Below, piece by piece: positions 46,721-59,500 of a stretch of DNA of 64,000 bases. The position numbers and the translations under genes are program-made. Position 1 is the first letter of the stretch, and every line of letters begins with the position of its first letter. The notes beneath the pieces were generated by a model. That model searched no databases. It was not told where the DNA came from and worked only from the letters and a program-made list of their open reading frames with translations. Source of the DNA: Mesostigma viride (taxonomy: Eukaryota > Streptophyta > Mesostigmatophyceae > Mesostigmatales > Mesostigmataceae); the NCBI GenBank assembly GCA_009746045.1, contig RPFO01000154.1, positions 3,766,281 through 3,830,280 on the forward strand. Reading direction: 5' to 3'.

Positions 46721-49700
46721 ATTTGCCATACAAAGAAGCTCTCGATCCTAGGTATGGACTACCTCGGGTATCATCATCGTAATTTGCTAGCATCGAGATC
46801 ATTCATACCTACGACGATGGCCAGCTGCAAAAGAAAAATGTCAACCAACAGACAGGACTATCGCCGGGAACCTCAAAGGCAATAAGGTCGAGACAGGCTT
46901 TCACCGTTAAGTAAAGTTGTCCACATCGTGCTATGGAATTTGTGCTAATCTATGAGTACCTATATGGACACTTTGTCGCATTTTTACATGGCAAATAAGC
47001 GATGTAATGTGTCATGTAGGCTGCCATTGGTGCATGCATGCATGGGCCAGCAATGATGGCCAGAGGTACATTGTGCCTATGGATAACCATCGATTTGTTG
47101 ATCAGCAAGTGATTCATTACGTGAAGACAACAATATGTTTGGGGGCTAAGCTCCTAATGGGCCTGTAATCTATGGTCCGAAACTCAAGCGTCCTGTCGCC
47201 GAATGAAGGCGATGAAGTCCCCTTGCGTGCATGCCACACGAGTCGTACTACGAGAAACGGGGGGGGGGGGGGGCCGGACTGGCTGGAAACAAGCAAGTAG
47301 CGGCCTGCACGCAGAACCCGCCATCACTGAGGCACCGCAAGCCACCCATACATGGACCATGGGATGGAGGGCAAGCCCAAACATACAAATACCCGTAGGA
47401 TCAAAAGACTTGCTTGGATTTGCATGAGAATGGAACCAAGATATGCGCCGAGTGGCCAAGGGTGACTTTTTGTGGTGTCGCCGTCTTGCGCAAATCGCGC
47501 GGGAGGTGATGGCGTCTGGGAAGCGGGTCAAAACCCCTGGCCCTGGCAGAATTTGGACCTGATTCACCCATACCGCCCGCACCCTGCCCATGGCACTCGA
47601 GAAATAACTAGAATTGTCAGTTACCTATGGAGATGGGCCAAGTCCAAATTTCTGTCATTCATTTGGCAGGTGCACATCGGCTGACTGTCCTGTGAGGTAA
47701 AGGTCAGGAGATCGTGACCCCTTTACAACAAAAATTGATGGAATGGGGAAGTGGAATGGATGGATGGAATGGATGTGATGGATGGATGGGAGGGAGGGAG
47801 GGAGGGAGGGACCGTCCAGGGAAGGGAGGGAGGGGAGGGAAGGGAGGGAGGGAGGGGAGGGAGGGAGGGAAGGGAGGGGAGGGAAGGGCAAAAAGGACGT
47901 GTCTGACAGAGAGCGCCAAGGATGAAGCAGGACTGACTCTGAGCACGACGGATAAGCGTGTCCTAACCATCGGATCTCGAAGGCTGGCCTCTTGGTAGAG
48001 CATGTGGGCATGCAAGAGGGTCGGCTGTGATGTGGTGGTGGGAGGGGAAGAGGCGCGTGTACGCTAGTATGGACTAACGCACCTTCCTCGGATCAATGAA
48101 GGGTCGGCCGTTTGTATTAGAGCACGTAGGCAAGCAAACTGATAACGCTGCGAGGTAAAGAGGAAGTACTAACGAATGCACTCACGTCTACGTAATAAAC
48201 TATACAGCCTAATAACGCGCACGCACCTGTACGCGTCGATCATGAGGGTCGGAGGGCCGGGCTTGCTGCTGGAAAGAAGAGAAGAGGGAAAGACGGCGCC
48301 ACCACGAAAAGAGGACGGGCCGCACGAATTATCGACGCGCGAAGGCCCGTATCCGCTCGAACGGAGCACAGGCGGTGAGCGGCGCGCATGTTTCGAAGAG
48401 GGGGAACAGAGCCCGACCAGGATGGCCTGCGAGGTAGGGCGTCGCCGGGAGCGGACACTTGAAAGGCTGTGCCAAACAGGAGCGCAGCCTGCGACAGCGC
48501 GGGCCAGAAGGAAAAGAGGGGCGGAGCCGAGGCCGGTCGAAGGGAGCCGACGAAAGCTAAGCAGTCCAAGCCTGTGGCCAGGGGACAGCTGGGATATTAT
48601 GGGAGGGTGTTGTATTTGTGTATGTTGTGTGTCAGCAACAGAGATGGGGGGACATGCAAAAATGGATGGCCAGCATGCCCGTGTGATCAGAGGGGGGAGG
48701 CGTTCATGATGTTAGCTGCAGTGTCCTACTGTGCGTGTGGTGAGAGTGTAAGTGGGTCCGGTTATAAAGGGTTTCGATATTGGGCCCACATTTTCCATCA
48801 TACTACTCGACGTAAGACACTTGCCCTAGGAACAATAACCAACCACTGCCTGCTGCCGCCCCTGAACGACCGCAGGGCCCACCATCGGCACTCGCAACTC
48901 TGGCAAGGCTGGACAGAGGCAGGGAACTGGGTACCCTGGGAGCACTCAAAGCGAGGTGACACCCTAAATGCTTTGCACACGGCAACGCTTACCTTTTCGC
49001 TCCCGGCATCCAGGCCATGCAGACCAGCGAGGAACCCAGGGGGGGCCTATTCAGCCAAGAGGGTGATGCATTAATAAAGACGACCCACATGGGGCTATGT
49101 GCATTGAAGAAGAAGCGATAAAGACGAACAGCATAAAGATGGCCCAGGGAGAACGCAGGCAAACAGAAAGAAACCTGGGCGCCAGGACCCTGCATGTGGC
49201 CGGCTCACCAATCCGTGCGCGGGCAAGGGGTCGGACGCCGGTGAAGTGCAGGTTTGGGCGGCGACGCCGTCAGCAGGACCGTCAGCGCCGCTAGGCGGCG
49301 CTCTTCGAGCGCGAGGGGAGGCGAGGTACGGGGTGAGGCATGAGGCCGAGATAACGGTGGAGGGACGAGAGGGCGCCACGCCGAGCGGCCTTGTAAGGCC
49401 TGTGCGGGGCGTCAAGAGTTGAGAGGACTCACCGAGGGAGGGAGGAAGGGCCGGATCGGCACAATGGAGACATCAACAGCAGATCGCACATTGGAGACAT
49501 GACCAGCAGATCGCGTGAGGTGGCAGCGCATCCACCCAAATGGAGGCACACAGGTGTGGCACACAGAGGGGGATGTCCAAGCAGTGGGTGCCGTTAGAAA
49601 AAAAGGCAATAAGGTTAGGTGCGAGTAACAGGTGGCATGGCCAATACTAATCGCGGGGCGTGGCGTGACAGACAGTATCGGCGCACGGCACAACACGCGG

Positions 49701-50640
49701 CGAGAGCGACCATGCAGAGGTCAAACAAGTTCCAGCAAATTCCTGAGGATCAATCTGGCGCAAGCAATCCACTAAGTTATGCCCGTGGCAACCCGGGCCA
49801 GTAAAAGGCCAAGCCGAAACTCCCAGCACCGAAACCCTCGCCTACCGCCGTGGGTCCTCCTCCCCCCAGGGTCCTCCACCGCCGAGAGCAGCGTTCGACG
49901 GCCAGGGTGGCCGTTCGCGGGGCCGCCTGGGCGCCCAAGGCCGCCTGCGGCTGGCCCATGCGGCATCCATGATCTGCCAAACGCTGCACGATGGCCCCCT
50001 CCAGCAGCGTGCGCGTGGCCGGCTCCTGATGACATCAGCAAGTGAGAGCACTGGAGATGCGGCGCGCGTGGTCCGGCGTCGGGGGCAGCGTGAGCACGTC
50101 CTGTGTGGGGGGGTGGAGGGGGCAATAGCAGGATGCAAGTAGAGGGAATAATTCCACACGGGGGAGGCGATCAGAATAAGGGGAGGGGGGCAGAGGGGTG
50201 AGAGGGGGGGGAAAGCACCAAGGCTTAATGTTGGCGTCTGTTGGCGTATGAACGTAGGAGGGTTAGCAGGGGTAACGGGTGGTTAAAAAACGGGCTAAAG
50301 AGGGGGAGAAGGAGTGCAACGCAATTCAGGCTGGTCTGGGTAGGAAGGGGCGCGTGCAACACACACTTTCTAAGGGGTAGGAAAGCGGCAAGGAAGAGTG
50401 AATGCTATAGTGCCCAGTAACGGCGAAGCAGAGGCAGCCGTAGTGGAAAAGCGGGAGCTGAGAATGGAGCCAGAGGCACGTAGAGTGTGACATGGATACA
50501 CGAAGCCAGCAGCATCAAGAAAGCAGAAAAATCAAATGTGTTAGATCCATAGCATAGGTTTGCTCTGAAATCTAGATGCTGATAGGCCAACCCGCAGCCG
50601 CCAATGAGCACAGACATCCACATGAGGCCTACTTCTTCCA
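46721..50640. other. No confidently recognised gene
   Basis: It holds a G-rich GGGAGG tract (47,778-47,890) and a GC-rich island at 49,780-50,120. On the minus strand the island has exon-like composition but no consistent splice sites. A 177-codon plus-strand frame at 48,176-48,709 is not recognised. Most of the interval appears to be interior sequence of the CACTA-like element. Confidence 0.45.
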
Positions 50641-50659
50641 GAGCACCGCAAGTTGAACG

Positions 50660-50971
50660 GCGGCTTCGGGCTCTGGGAAACTTTGCAAAGGACTCCTGGC
50701 GCGTCGTCCTCCTGACCGTGCCGCGCTGGAGCGCACGCCTGATCTGCCTCCAGGTATTGACAACGCATTGCTTCAAAGTCTGTACATCGTGGGGGGTATC
50801 GTGTGGGCCCTGCTTGGCTGGTCGCTGTGCGCGGCAAGCAAATGCTGCAGGAGGCACGCGCGGTACGCAGGGCACAGAGCGCTTGGAGAAAGGCCATACA
50901 ACATGCGGGAATACAGGGGATGGCGAGGGCGGGAATGGAGGCAGCTGCAAACAATAGTTAAAACAGTATAA
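50660..50971 (+). CDS. Unrecognised frame with one membrane segment followed by basic residues
   Basis: A frame open from just after a TGA at 50,656-50,658 to a TAA at 50,969-50,971 reads about 103 residues. It contains PPGIDNALLQSLYIVGGIVW, then ALLGWSLCAASKCCRRHARY, that is, one good transmembrane helix followed by a cysteine/arginine cluster. There is no ATG at its start. Plausible acceptors (ttcttccag before 50,642; tgcctccag before 50,754) suggest it could be a spliced exon. The family is not recognised, and it could be element-borne. Confidence 0.3.
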   Translation, partial: AASGSGKLCKGLLARRPPDRAALERTPDLPPGIDNALLQSLYIVGGIVWALLGWSLCAASKCCRRHARYAGHRALGERPYNMREYRGWRGREWRQLQTIVKTV

Positions 50972-51957
50972 TAACTACCTCCAAAGCTTGTGAAGCTTTG
51001 ATCTGTCTTTTAACTGCCGACATCCTTCCAAAAGAGAATGATTCTCAGTACTTGAATCTCAGCTGCTGCGTATCTCCGACAGGCAGCATCGGAGGAAAAA
51101 GTGAGGGGGTGAGGGGGTAGGCGAGGGGAGGAGAGGAGGGAAAAGGGGGGGAGAGGGAGAAGGGTGAAGTGAGGAAGAGGAGGAGAAAGGAGGAGGGAGA
51201 GGGGAGGAGGTAGGAGCACTTCCGATCGCTGAAGAAACGCGGTATCGTAATTCTATTAGGTAAATTAATAAATTAGAACCTGTAAACTTCGGTAAAGTGG
51301 AGTATAGAATGAGCACCGGCACATATACGCAGGAGAAAAAGGGCAAATAAAGTGGCTTTAAATAAGACCAAGTTGTAAGGCATTTCGTGGCGAGAAAGGG
51401 GGGGGGGATAGTAACGACATTTGCTTCGAGGTGCACAGGAGCAAAAGAAAATAAATTAAAAAAAAACGTCTGCCCTTTCCAATGATCTTCAACCAAACGC
51501 TATCCCCCGCAGCTATCCCCAAGGGCTTTGCTCTTCATGGGTTTATAAACACAAATTATTCAGTAGATTAATAATTAGGAAACTATTATCCGTTGGGAGT
51601 CACTGTTACACTATACCTGAAAGGGGCATATGTTTTAAATACATTCTGAGCTAACAAACCTGCAGGTGCATGGGCTTAGTTAACTGCCACCTATACTAGA
51701 GGCCTGACATGGGGTGGACCTTTCAGTGCTTCCCCGCCTTCTCCTTTCTCCACAACTGGGTGCTCCGCCTCCTTCTCCGGACGGCCTGCCCGTGGGTGCA
51801 CCGGCCCGCCTCCTCCTCCTAGATCTATAACAGGACGATTCGCGCTCCAACGCACATGTGGCTGCAGCATCAGTTTAGCTAATCGCGCAACGCCCACATA
51901 CGCAGTAACCGCGCTAAGGCTGTTCTGATAGACCAGCCTGCAGACACTGGCTCCTAT

Positions 51958-51982
51958 NNNNNNNNNNNNNNNNNNNNNNNNN
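51958..51982. other. Assembly gap, 25 N
   Basis: A run of 25 N of probably arbitrary length. It lies inside the CACTA-like element, so the 19.9-kb size is only nominal. Confidence 0.99.
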
Positions 51983-52831
51983 GATCACTCAGCAAACCAC
52001 GACAGGTAACCTTGGCTGTCACAACCAGTCCATGCATCATTAAGTATGGGTACGGGAAAGCTTCCCGCGTATCCATCCATATATATTAAAAAATAATTAC
52101 TTACAGGCAGAGTGAAATCACTCAAACCAAAGCAAACGCCAGCTATAACCTATAAACCTATATCCAGAGCCATGTCCAAAGCTCTATCTACCATAAGACC
52201 AATGGAGACGCCTAACAGGAGGAACCTAATAGCCCTGCTGCACCGCAAAATCAGCCCGCGTACGGCGGAGCATGATGTCAGCCATGGCGCGAGTCAGCGC
52301 GCAAGCGGCTGACGCAATATGAAGGGCAACACAACAACTTGCACCTAGCCCCGTGCAAACACAAGAACGTGGGCGTGGCTTCCACGCCCATCCGCCATGC
52401 ATGAAGCGCGTACCTCACTCGCATTCACACCGGGCGGTCCCAGCGCCGGTTGCTGTCCCCATGTGACACGTCGGCTGTTGGGTTAAGCAGATACACAGAA
52501 GAGTCTGATGTAAACCGCTAAAACCAAACCCATGCAGAACACCGTCAAGGACGCGTGCATGTCAAGCCATGCCAATCGTGAACCGTACAGCAATTTACTT
52601 TTCAAGCCTGAAGAGGCGGATAGCAGTTAAGTAGCCTGGAAGAGGTTACAGGCACATGTCATTAGCGAGCGGAACAACACAGCATACACCCTACAAGCGT
52701 ACCGCACAATGTCTCCTGCAATTGTCTGCCGAGCTCCCAAATTTCCCGGAGACATTCCACTGCTCTCATGACGATTGCAAATGCTTCATGCCGCAGACAT
52801 CTCCACTGCTCTCATGGCGATTGCAAATGCT

Positions 52832-54060
52832 TCATGCCGCACCTCTGCTTACAGCAGAAAGCTTCCTCCGGGTGAGGCTGACTGGATCCACACCCATTCC
52901 TTGGCTTGACAACGTGGCCATGACAGCATCGTGAATCTGCTTCGCAACGCCCACATCAGGACCCGTGCCCTGCACCGCCATGGCCACAGGATGCACCGCT
53001 GCAATCGATGCAGCATTCACTGCCTGCGCCCGCAGCATGTACTGCATGCATGAGAAAGCCAATCCTGGCTCGGTTATCATGGTCTTGCCCGATTCCAGCT
53101 GCTTCTTCTTCTTCGATGCGGTCATGCGCACTTTATACCCTTCCTCCTCTCAAGCAACGCCTTAGCACTGGTTCGTGCGGTGCTGAATATGCTTCTGAAG
53201 GCGCGCCTTCTAAACCACAAAATGCTGGCAATGTATGATTCCCAAACGGCAATGATAGGCACATAATCAGTTCCATTAATTGCTTTGCGGCAGTCAATGC
53301 ACCAGAACACCTGTTGAAAAAAGAAGGTTATGCACGCTAGCGATTACCCGCGGCAAGAAGCAATCAACACGCCTCGCTAACAACTGCAACCACGATGTAA
53401 TTCATGACGGGCCACTCACCGCTAGCCTGCTCTCCTGCTTCATGTCTCCCATTCTCAAGGCCTCCATTGTAAACCTCTCCGCCTTCACCATCGTCATCGT
53501 CTTCCTCTTCCTCCACTCCGACGTATCCGTGCTTCCTTTTCCTAAGATACCTAGGGTTGTTCAAGTCGAATGTGCGGCGTTGGCACACTTCCAACAAAAT
53601 TTTGGCCGCCTCTACCCATTACCATTTATTCGTACTATCATAACATATCCAGGCGTTTGAAAAATCATTCCTCGTTCGAACTTCTACGCCTGGGCGTCCA
53701 TGACGAGGCAGTCACGACGGGACGCAGATGCACAAAAATAAAACAAGGCGACATCCCTTCAATCATTGACCAAAGAACAGAATAAAGCGCAGAACTTGGA
53801 TTTCAACACCACGCACCATTACCAGCGAGCACGGCTGGCCTGCAACCGCCATCATTTCATAACCAGAAGCCAGGGCCCACACTCCATCCGTTACCTCATC
53901 TTCCACGCATGGCTTCCGCTGCTTCCGTCTGCTCTTTCGCATTCTCCGCCAGCAACCTCGCCTTCTCCTCGTCCAACAATCCACTAAGAATGAAATCCCC
54001 TCTATTGGACGCCATTCAGACGAACTTTGCTAGCGTCTTTTCACCGGCCCCAGCACACAT
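52832..54060 (-). pseudogene. Decayed spliced gene just inside the right CACTA end
   Basis: Coding-like segments follow one another on the minus strand. (1) From an ATG at 54,060 and a second at 54,015: MASNRGDFILSGLLDEEK and a charged coiled-coil-like stretch. It is interrupted by two in-frame TGA codons, each consistent with CGA-to-TGA change. (2) About 53,553-53,420, ending MEALRMGDMKQESRLA at a good donor (GTGAGT). (3) From 53,310 after the acceptor ttttttcaacag, phase 0: VFWCIDCRKAINGTDYVPII and onward. (4) After a one-base frame change near 53,150, a segment to 52,832 with ESGKTMITEPGLAFSCMQYM. A TATAAAT lies at 54,062-54,068, just upstream. I recognise no family. Position and decay suggest a former gene of the transposon. 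A tandem repeat of ccactgctctcatg[a/g]cgattg lies at its 3' end (52,756-52,842). Confidence 0.42.
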
Positions 54061-54525
54061 GATTTATAGCCGCTTACTGACAACGGCCGACAACGACAAC
54101 TGCTGAACAGGCGACAAAGGCTGATAACTACATTTTTATATTTCGCTGCATTTGCTAATAGACACGCACGTTCTCCCACTTCTCCATTACAATATATAAT
54201 TATCCATCTGGCCGTGGACAGTCAAAGACCCCCTTAGTAACTTACTAAAACGTAATCTTACAGCATCGGATCACTGGCACCTAATTTACCGGTGGTAGCT
54301 TCTCAACTAGGATCCGTCGCGGTAATCTCCCTTGTCGGTACAGTACTACGAAAGATACGTCGTGGTAACGTTACTTTTACTTACGGCTAGTAAATTTACT
54401 ACCTATCACTCGACGTTGTAATTATTACCGCCTTGGATCTCAGGCGTGGGATCTAGGTGGTAAGTTACCACCTCGTAATTTACGACTCGGAGTGTTTTTA
54501 CCACCCTCGGACGAAAAGTATAGTG

Positions 54526-55274
54526 TCCCTCCCTCCCTCCCTCCCTCCCTCCCTCCCTCGATCCCTCCCTCCCTCCCTCCCTCCCTCCCTCCCTCCCTCC
54601 CTCCCTCCCTCCCTCCCTCCCTCCCTCCCTCTCCCTCCCCTCCCTCCCTCCCTCCCTCCCTCCTCCTCCCTCCCTCCCCCTCCCTCCTCCCTCCCTCCCT
54701 CCCTCCCTCCCTCCCTCCCTCCCTCCCTCCCTCCCTCCCTCCCTCCCTCCCTCCCCTCCCTCCCTCCCTCCCTCCCTCCCTCCCTCCTCCCTCCCTCCTC
54801 CCTCCCTCCTCCCTCCCTCCCTCCTCCCTCCCTCCTCCCTCCCTCCCTCCCTCCCTCCCTCCCTCCCTCCCTCCTCCTCCCTCCTCCCTCCCTCCCTCCC
54901 TCCCTCCCTCCCTCCCTCCCTCCCTCCCTCCTCCCTCCCTCCCTCCTCCTCCCCTCCCTCCCTCCCTCCTCCCTCCCTCCTCCCCCTCCCTCCCTCCCTC
55001 CCTCCCTCTCCCTCCCTCCCTCCCTCCCTCCCTCCCTCCCTCCCTCCCTCCTCCCTCCCTCCCTCCCTCCCTCCTCCCTCCTCCCTCCCTCCCTCCCTCC
55101 CTCCCTCCTCCCTCCCTCCTCCCTCCCTCCCTCCCTCCCTCCCTCCTCCCTCCCTCCCTCCTCCCTCCCTCCCTCCCTCCCTCCCTCCCTCCCTCCCTCC
55201 CTCCCTCCCTCCCTCCCTCCCTCCCTCCCTCCCTCCCTCCCTCCCTCCCTCCCTCCCTCCCTCCCTCCCTCCCT
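54526..55274. repeat. (CCCT)n microsatellite, right part
   Basis: About 750 bp of CCCT with CCT slips, same strand as 34,197-34,642, starting directly at the TAGTG end of the CACTA-like element. Pro/Ser frames of up to 277 codons over it are spurious. Confidence 0.97.
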
Positions 55275-55289
55275 GGATGAATCAGAATA

Positions 55290-55665
55290 ACTCCGTTGGG
55301 AGTACATGCAGCACATATCCCGGAGAAGGGGCCTGCATATGGCTTTTAATACATTCTGGGCTACTTCCTGCAAGAGTGGAATGTAAGCAGCACTTGCTCT
55401 GGGCCGGTGCCTCATTAGGACACCGGCACCACCATGCTGTCTCGGGTTCAACCCAGCTAAGGGGATCCCGGCATGGGGGAGGAAGATCGTCATGGCTATT
55501 ATACAAGAGCTAGGGCATGGCTTCTCAACAGAGAGCGTCTCTCTGCATAGGCATAGCATGGCTAAATTCTTGATGCAGCATCCATGGGAAGTCCCATTAT
55601 AGGCATGGCTTGGCTAAATAGGCATCATCCACGGGGGCCATTATGGGCGCACATGCGCGTGGGCC
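55290..55665 (-). repeat. Mobile-element module, copy 2 of 3 (inverted)
   Basis: Reverse complement of the block at 32,150-32,480 with moderate divergence (catgcagcacatatcccgga and gcatccatgggaagtcccat are shared landmarks). It lies directly downstream of the ORF1-like fragment, so it may be the 3' part of that retrotransposon. Confidence 0.75.
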
Positions 55666-56235
55666 ACATGCTAGGCTAAGCCTGACTAATCTACACCGTA
55701 CTGGTATATATTCCCTAGTCTGAGGTGGCAGGAGGTGCCTGCCAGGGCTTGTGGTCAACGTGGATGACCGCCCCCCTCCAGTATACCGGCTTCCGGCCCC
55801 TGCGCTCTGCCGGAGCTGAGGGTAGGTCGGCCATAGCTCGCTTCGCCGCTGTTGCTGGGCCAGGGTCAAGTCGTCGTCCAGCGTGAAGCGAGTCCTCGAG
55901 AGCTTCTTGCGGCATTTAAGGAACGCCAGCTTGTCCGCCATGTACTTAAACGTGAGGAGCACGGGTGCCGGGCCAGCCTTACCCCGCGTGCCGGGGAGGC
56001 GGACAGCCGACATCCGCAGCTCACCAGTGAGTTGCATGGGGGCAAGAATGTCGCGCTTAAATGCCGTGAGAAGGCTCGTCGAGGTCTCACCTGCCCGCTG
56101 GTCATAGTGCTTGACGATGACATTGTGGCTGCGCTGGGTGATGTCGGCCTCCTCGCGAAGGTCGAGTGCTTGTTGCTTGAGCTGTGCCGCGATGGTGGAG
56201 GTGGTGGAGGTGGTATGATGCTTAAGAGAGGCCAT
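55597..56235 (-). pseudogene. L1-like non-LTR retrotransposon ORF1 fragment
   Basis: A 212-codon minus-strand frame. The N-terminal half is a coiled coil (TIAAQLKQQALDLREEAD). The C-terminal half resembles the RNA-binding domain of L1-type ORF1 proteins: VRLPGTRGK, then PVLLTFKYMADKLAFLKCRK and FTLDDDLTLAQQQRRSELWP. No zinc knuckle, endonuclease or reverse transcriptase follows before the (CCCT)n array, so the element is truncated. The last 50 or so codons overlap the repeated module at 55,290-55,665 and may not be native coding sequence. I place the family by motif pattern only. Confidence 0.55.
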
Positions 56236-56319
56236 GTGTACCCCAGCTATAGCCTAGCCACATACCTTCCACCCCATAAGTCATGCAGGCCTTCTAGGCC
56301 CTCTCCTCAAGCCGCCTTG

Positions 56320-56545
56320 TGTGCCTGTGCTTGTTTAGGAGGCATGAACCATGCATCATGGAGGTGCAGGTGCACATAGTGCACCCAGAGCAGGTGATAG
56401 TTGTACATCCTATACACCTGCAGGTTGTCGCCCTGATTGGATTACAAACCCATAGATGCCCCTTTCTCAGGGCTATGTGTTACATATGCTCCCCACGGAG
56501 CTATGATTTTAATTAATTAATTAATTAATTAATGATGCTTAAGCA
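56320..56545 (+). repeat. Mobile-element module, copy 3 of 3
   Basis: A diverged direct copy of the end of the block at 32,335-32,480 (ggctatgtgttacatatgct, then ccccacggag), followed by a short (TTAA)n run at 56,510-56,532, as at 32,475. Confidence 0.7.
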
Positions 56546-59500
56546 AGTCCGCCCAGGTGGAGGGAGCAATGCCGGCCGGGCCATCAGATGCCGGCTGGGC
56601 TGCCAGCGATGTCCTTGACCGCCTCACATCACCTAAAAATGGCCTTTTTTGTTACATGGGGTCATATCTCCCACACATATAGTCAGATCGGGGTGCCTTT
56701 CTGGACTTAAGGTCCCCCTAGGACCCTGTTCACATCACATAAATTGGGGGGCCAACTGAACTATTTTTAGCATCAAACCGTGACGTGGAAAAGTGCAAAA
56801 AACGATGTTTTCCAGGCATAAGGAGGCATAGCAGCCACACACAAGTAGTAAATGTAGTCCAATTCAGTTGGAAATGGTCATGCTTATTAATTTACATCCA
56901 AAGACAAAAACCGCCCTTAGTATGCAATGTAGGACCAAACTATGTGCTATAATTCTGGCATACATGAGCCAAAACACCGTTTTAGTGCATTATTTTCAAA
57001 CTTATGAAGCCCCTGCCAGCACATATGTGGCCCAATCATGCCAGAATTCGTCACATTAATAGCACAATACTTGAATTTACACTAGAACACAAGTTGGACA
57101 TATTAGGACCACTGCCGGCCCACTAAAAGTGACGGATGCAAGCAGAAATAGAGCGATTTTTGCAAAAATACTCCATATTCTGCGCCATTGTCTTGGAAAA
57201 CTTTGCATTCTTCACTCAATTATCGTCATGGCTGTCATGGGATTCATATACATGCCACTGGGGCTGGATACATTAGCCAACACAGACTAAAAAAGCGATC
57301 ATCAAGGGACAAAATCACCATCAATCACAGTAGATGCTGGCATTCGGAACAAGCACCATAGTGCCTACAAGCCTCAAGAAGGGGAGCTTGGCTGACCAGT
57401 CGTGCCTGTCGGCTGACCAGTCTCTTTTCTAAACGGGCCCCGCTCGGCAGCACACACAATCTCCTTTGCAGTACTTGGCCCACTCTGCTGGGCACCCCTG
57501 CTGTGCGTGTCTTATAGCAGCTAATCCAAATATATATCTGCCAGGTGCCTCTCTGCTACATGGAAATACAAAGCGCAATCAAGGACAGCAGTGGCTTGGG
57601 CTGCTATTCAATTGAGCTCAGCACCTAGCTGCTGTACAACATAATTCTGCATCAGTGCCTGTCCTAATTGCGCCCCCCCGCCCCCTTGCCATCATCGTCA
57701 TGCTCATCATAGTCTTTGGAACGTGCACTGAACTCCAACCCTTGGACAGTCCATAGGTCATTAAGAATCTGTGCATGTAATGCTAGCTCTTCTCAGTTGA
57801 ACTCATCTACCACCCTCTCATGGTCGTGTCATCTCTCATGTAATCCACCTAGGTTTATCGTGGCCACTGATCTTTCAGCCCCTCCTGACATCAAAATCTG
57901 GGCAAACACACTGTTGACATCGCCCTTCCTTTTAGCCTGCATGGCTCCTCATGTTTACCTTATCTCATCCCTCAACACACCTAGAACTGTCTATTCATCC
58001 CCCTTGCATAGGCGGTGCATAACTGCGGCGTGATGGGGGATTGCCAAAAATAGGTGTAAAATGCATGGGATGGCACGGGGAGGCTCACACTCATCGGTTT
58101 ACAATCACACTCATGTGCTAACAATGTCCCTCTCTGCTTTTGACACTGCATGCACATGCATTTCCTACCGGCTATATCAAGCCTTTAGTGTGGTTTGGTG
58201 CATCAAGAGAAATGGCAGGTCAGCTGAGTGCATCAGACCACATTTGTGTTAAGTGTACGCTTGCAACGCTGTTTGCCCACCGCATGGAGCTCCCCTTTCG
58301 GACAGTGGCACAAGTAGCACTTACACCTTACTCCCAGCCGCTCACCCTGCCCATGCTAGCAACAAGAACAAATGCATGGTCCCCATCCCAACGTAAGGTG
58401 CATCACATGGATGGCCCTGCCATCACCTAGCAGTGTGCCACCCCTCTCCACCTCAACCTACTCTGAAAGCCAGGGCCCCAACAAACCTTTCAAGACATGG
58501 CACTCCTCAAAGAAGGCAACCCCTCAAAGAAGGCGAGGCAGTTTAGGTCTAGGGGGGCTTTGGGTAAGTTAAAAGATGATAGAGTTCACTAACACAGGCC
58601 ACGGCAACGACAACCTGCTCACCCGCTGCATCCATACATCACAAGCCATAAACTGCACAGCCTGGCATGATTGCCTAAGGGTCACGTGATCCAAGTGCCC
58701 TTCAGGCTCACCCCAGCACACCGGCCCATCCTCACCACCCCACTGGTCATAGTCATCTACAGTGGCATCAAACTCCTCTAGGACAGAGTGCAGTAAAGGC
58801 AACATAGACGTCCTGACACAATTGAATAAGAACGTGGCTGCTACCTACTGCCCTTAAAAAAAATGTCGATGCTTGCACACATACGCATTCAATTCTTCAA
58901 GCAAGCATGCTAACACCTTCACAGCACATCCCAAGGTTACATCCATCGAGCTTTGTCAACAAGCATGACTTCCTGATGCAAACTTAGCTGTCAAGCTAGG
59001 AGGAGGAAAGCTAGGTAAAGAGGTGAGATAGACCCCCCCACAGCACCTTCCTGCACCAAAACCATGACAATATCATCCAGAGCTTGCTAAATACGTACAG
59101 CTAACCGGTAGCGGGCGACCTTGCAGTCCAGGTTCAGCGCGAACATCTCGTGTCAGCACCCGGCGGAGATGGCGGACGCGAACCCACAATGCTATAAAAG
59201 CGAGTCATAAGACTATTTCGGGGAGCGGTGAACGGCTTGGAACACCGAAGGTATGCCGCGACAAAAGCCTGAAGTTTTTCTCGGAAATACACGCCTGGAT
59301 GTGGATTAGGGCACCGTTGTCGTGCTTGTGCTTGCGTTGCGAGCAGGCAACCAGTGTTTCTTGCAGTGTCGAGCAGTAACAGATGGTGGCGCGAGAGCAA
59401 TATGTGACTTTTAAATCATGGCTACACAGCTTACACCTCCGCAGGCATGTTGGAACAAGCCCCGCCATGCCGTGAGCCGAAAAAAAGGAAGAAACGCATC

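Noticed and set aside
48176-48709. 177-codon plus-strand frame as a gene
   Set aside because: No motif, no splice pattern, an overlapping open frame on the other strand, and composition typical of repeats nearby.
49780-50125. GC-rich minus-strand island as exons of a third gene
   Set aside because: Peptides such as EPATRTLLEGAIVQRLADHG look plausible, but no consistent GT-AG pair joins the pieces and no family is recognised.
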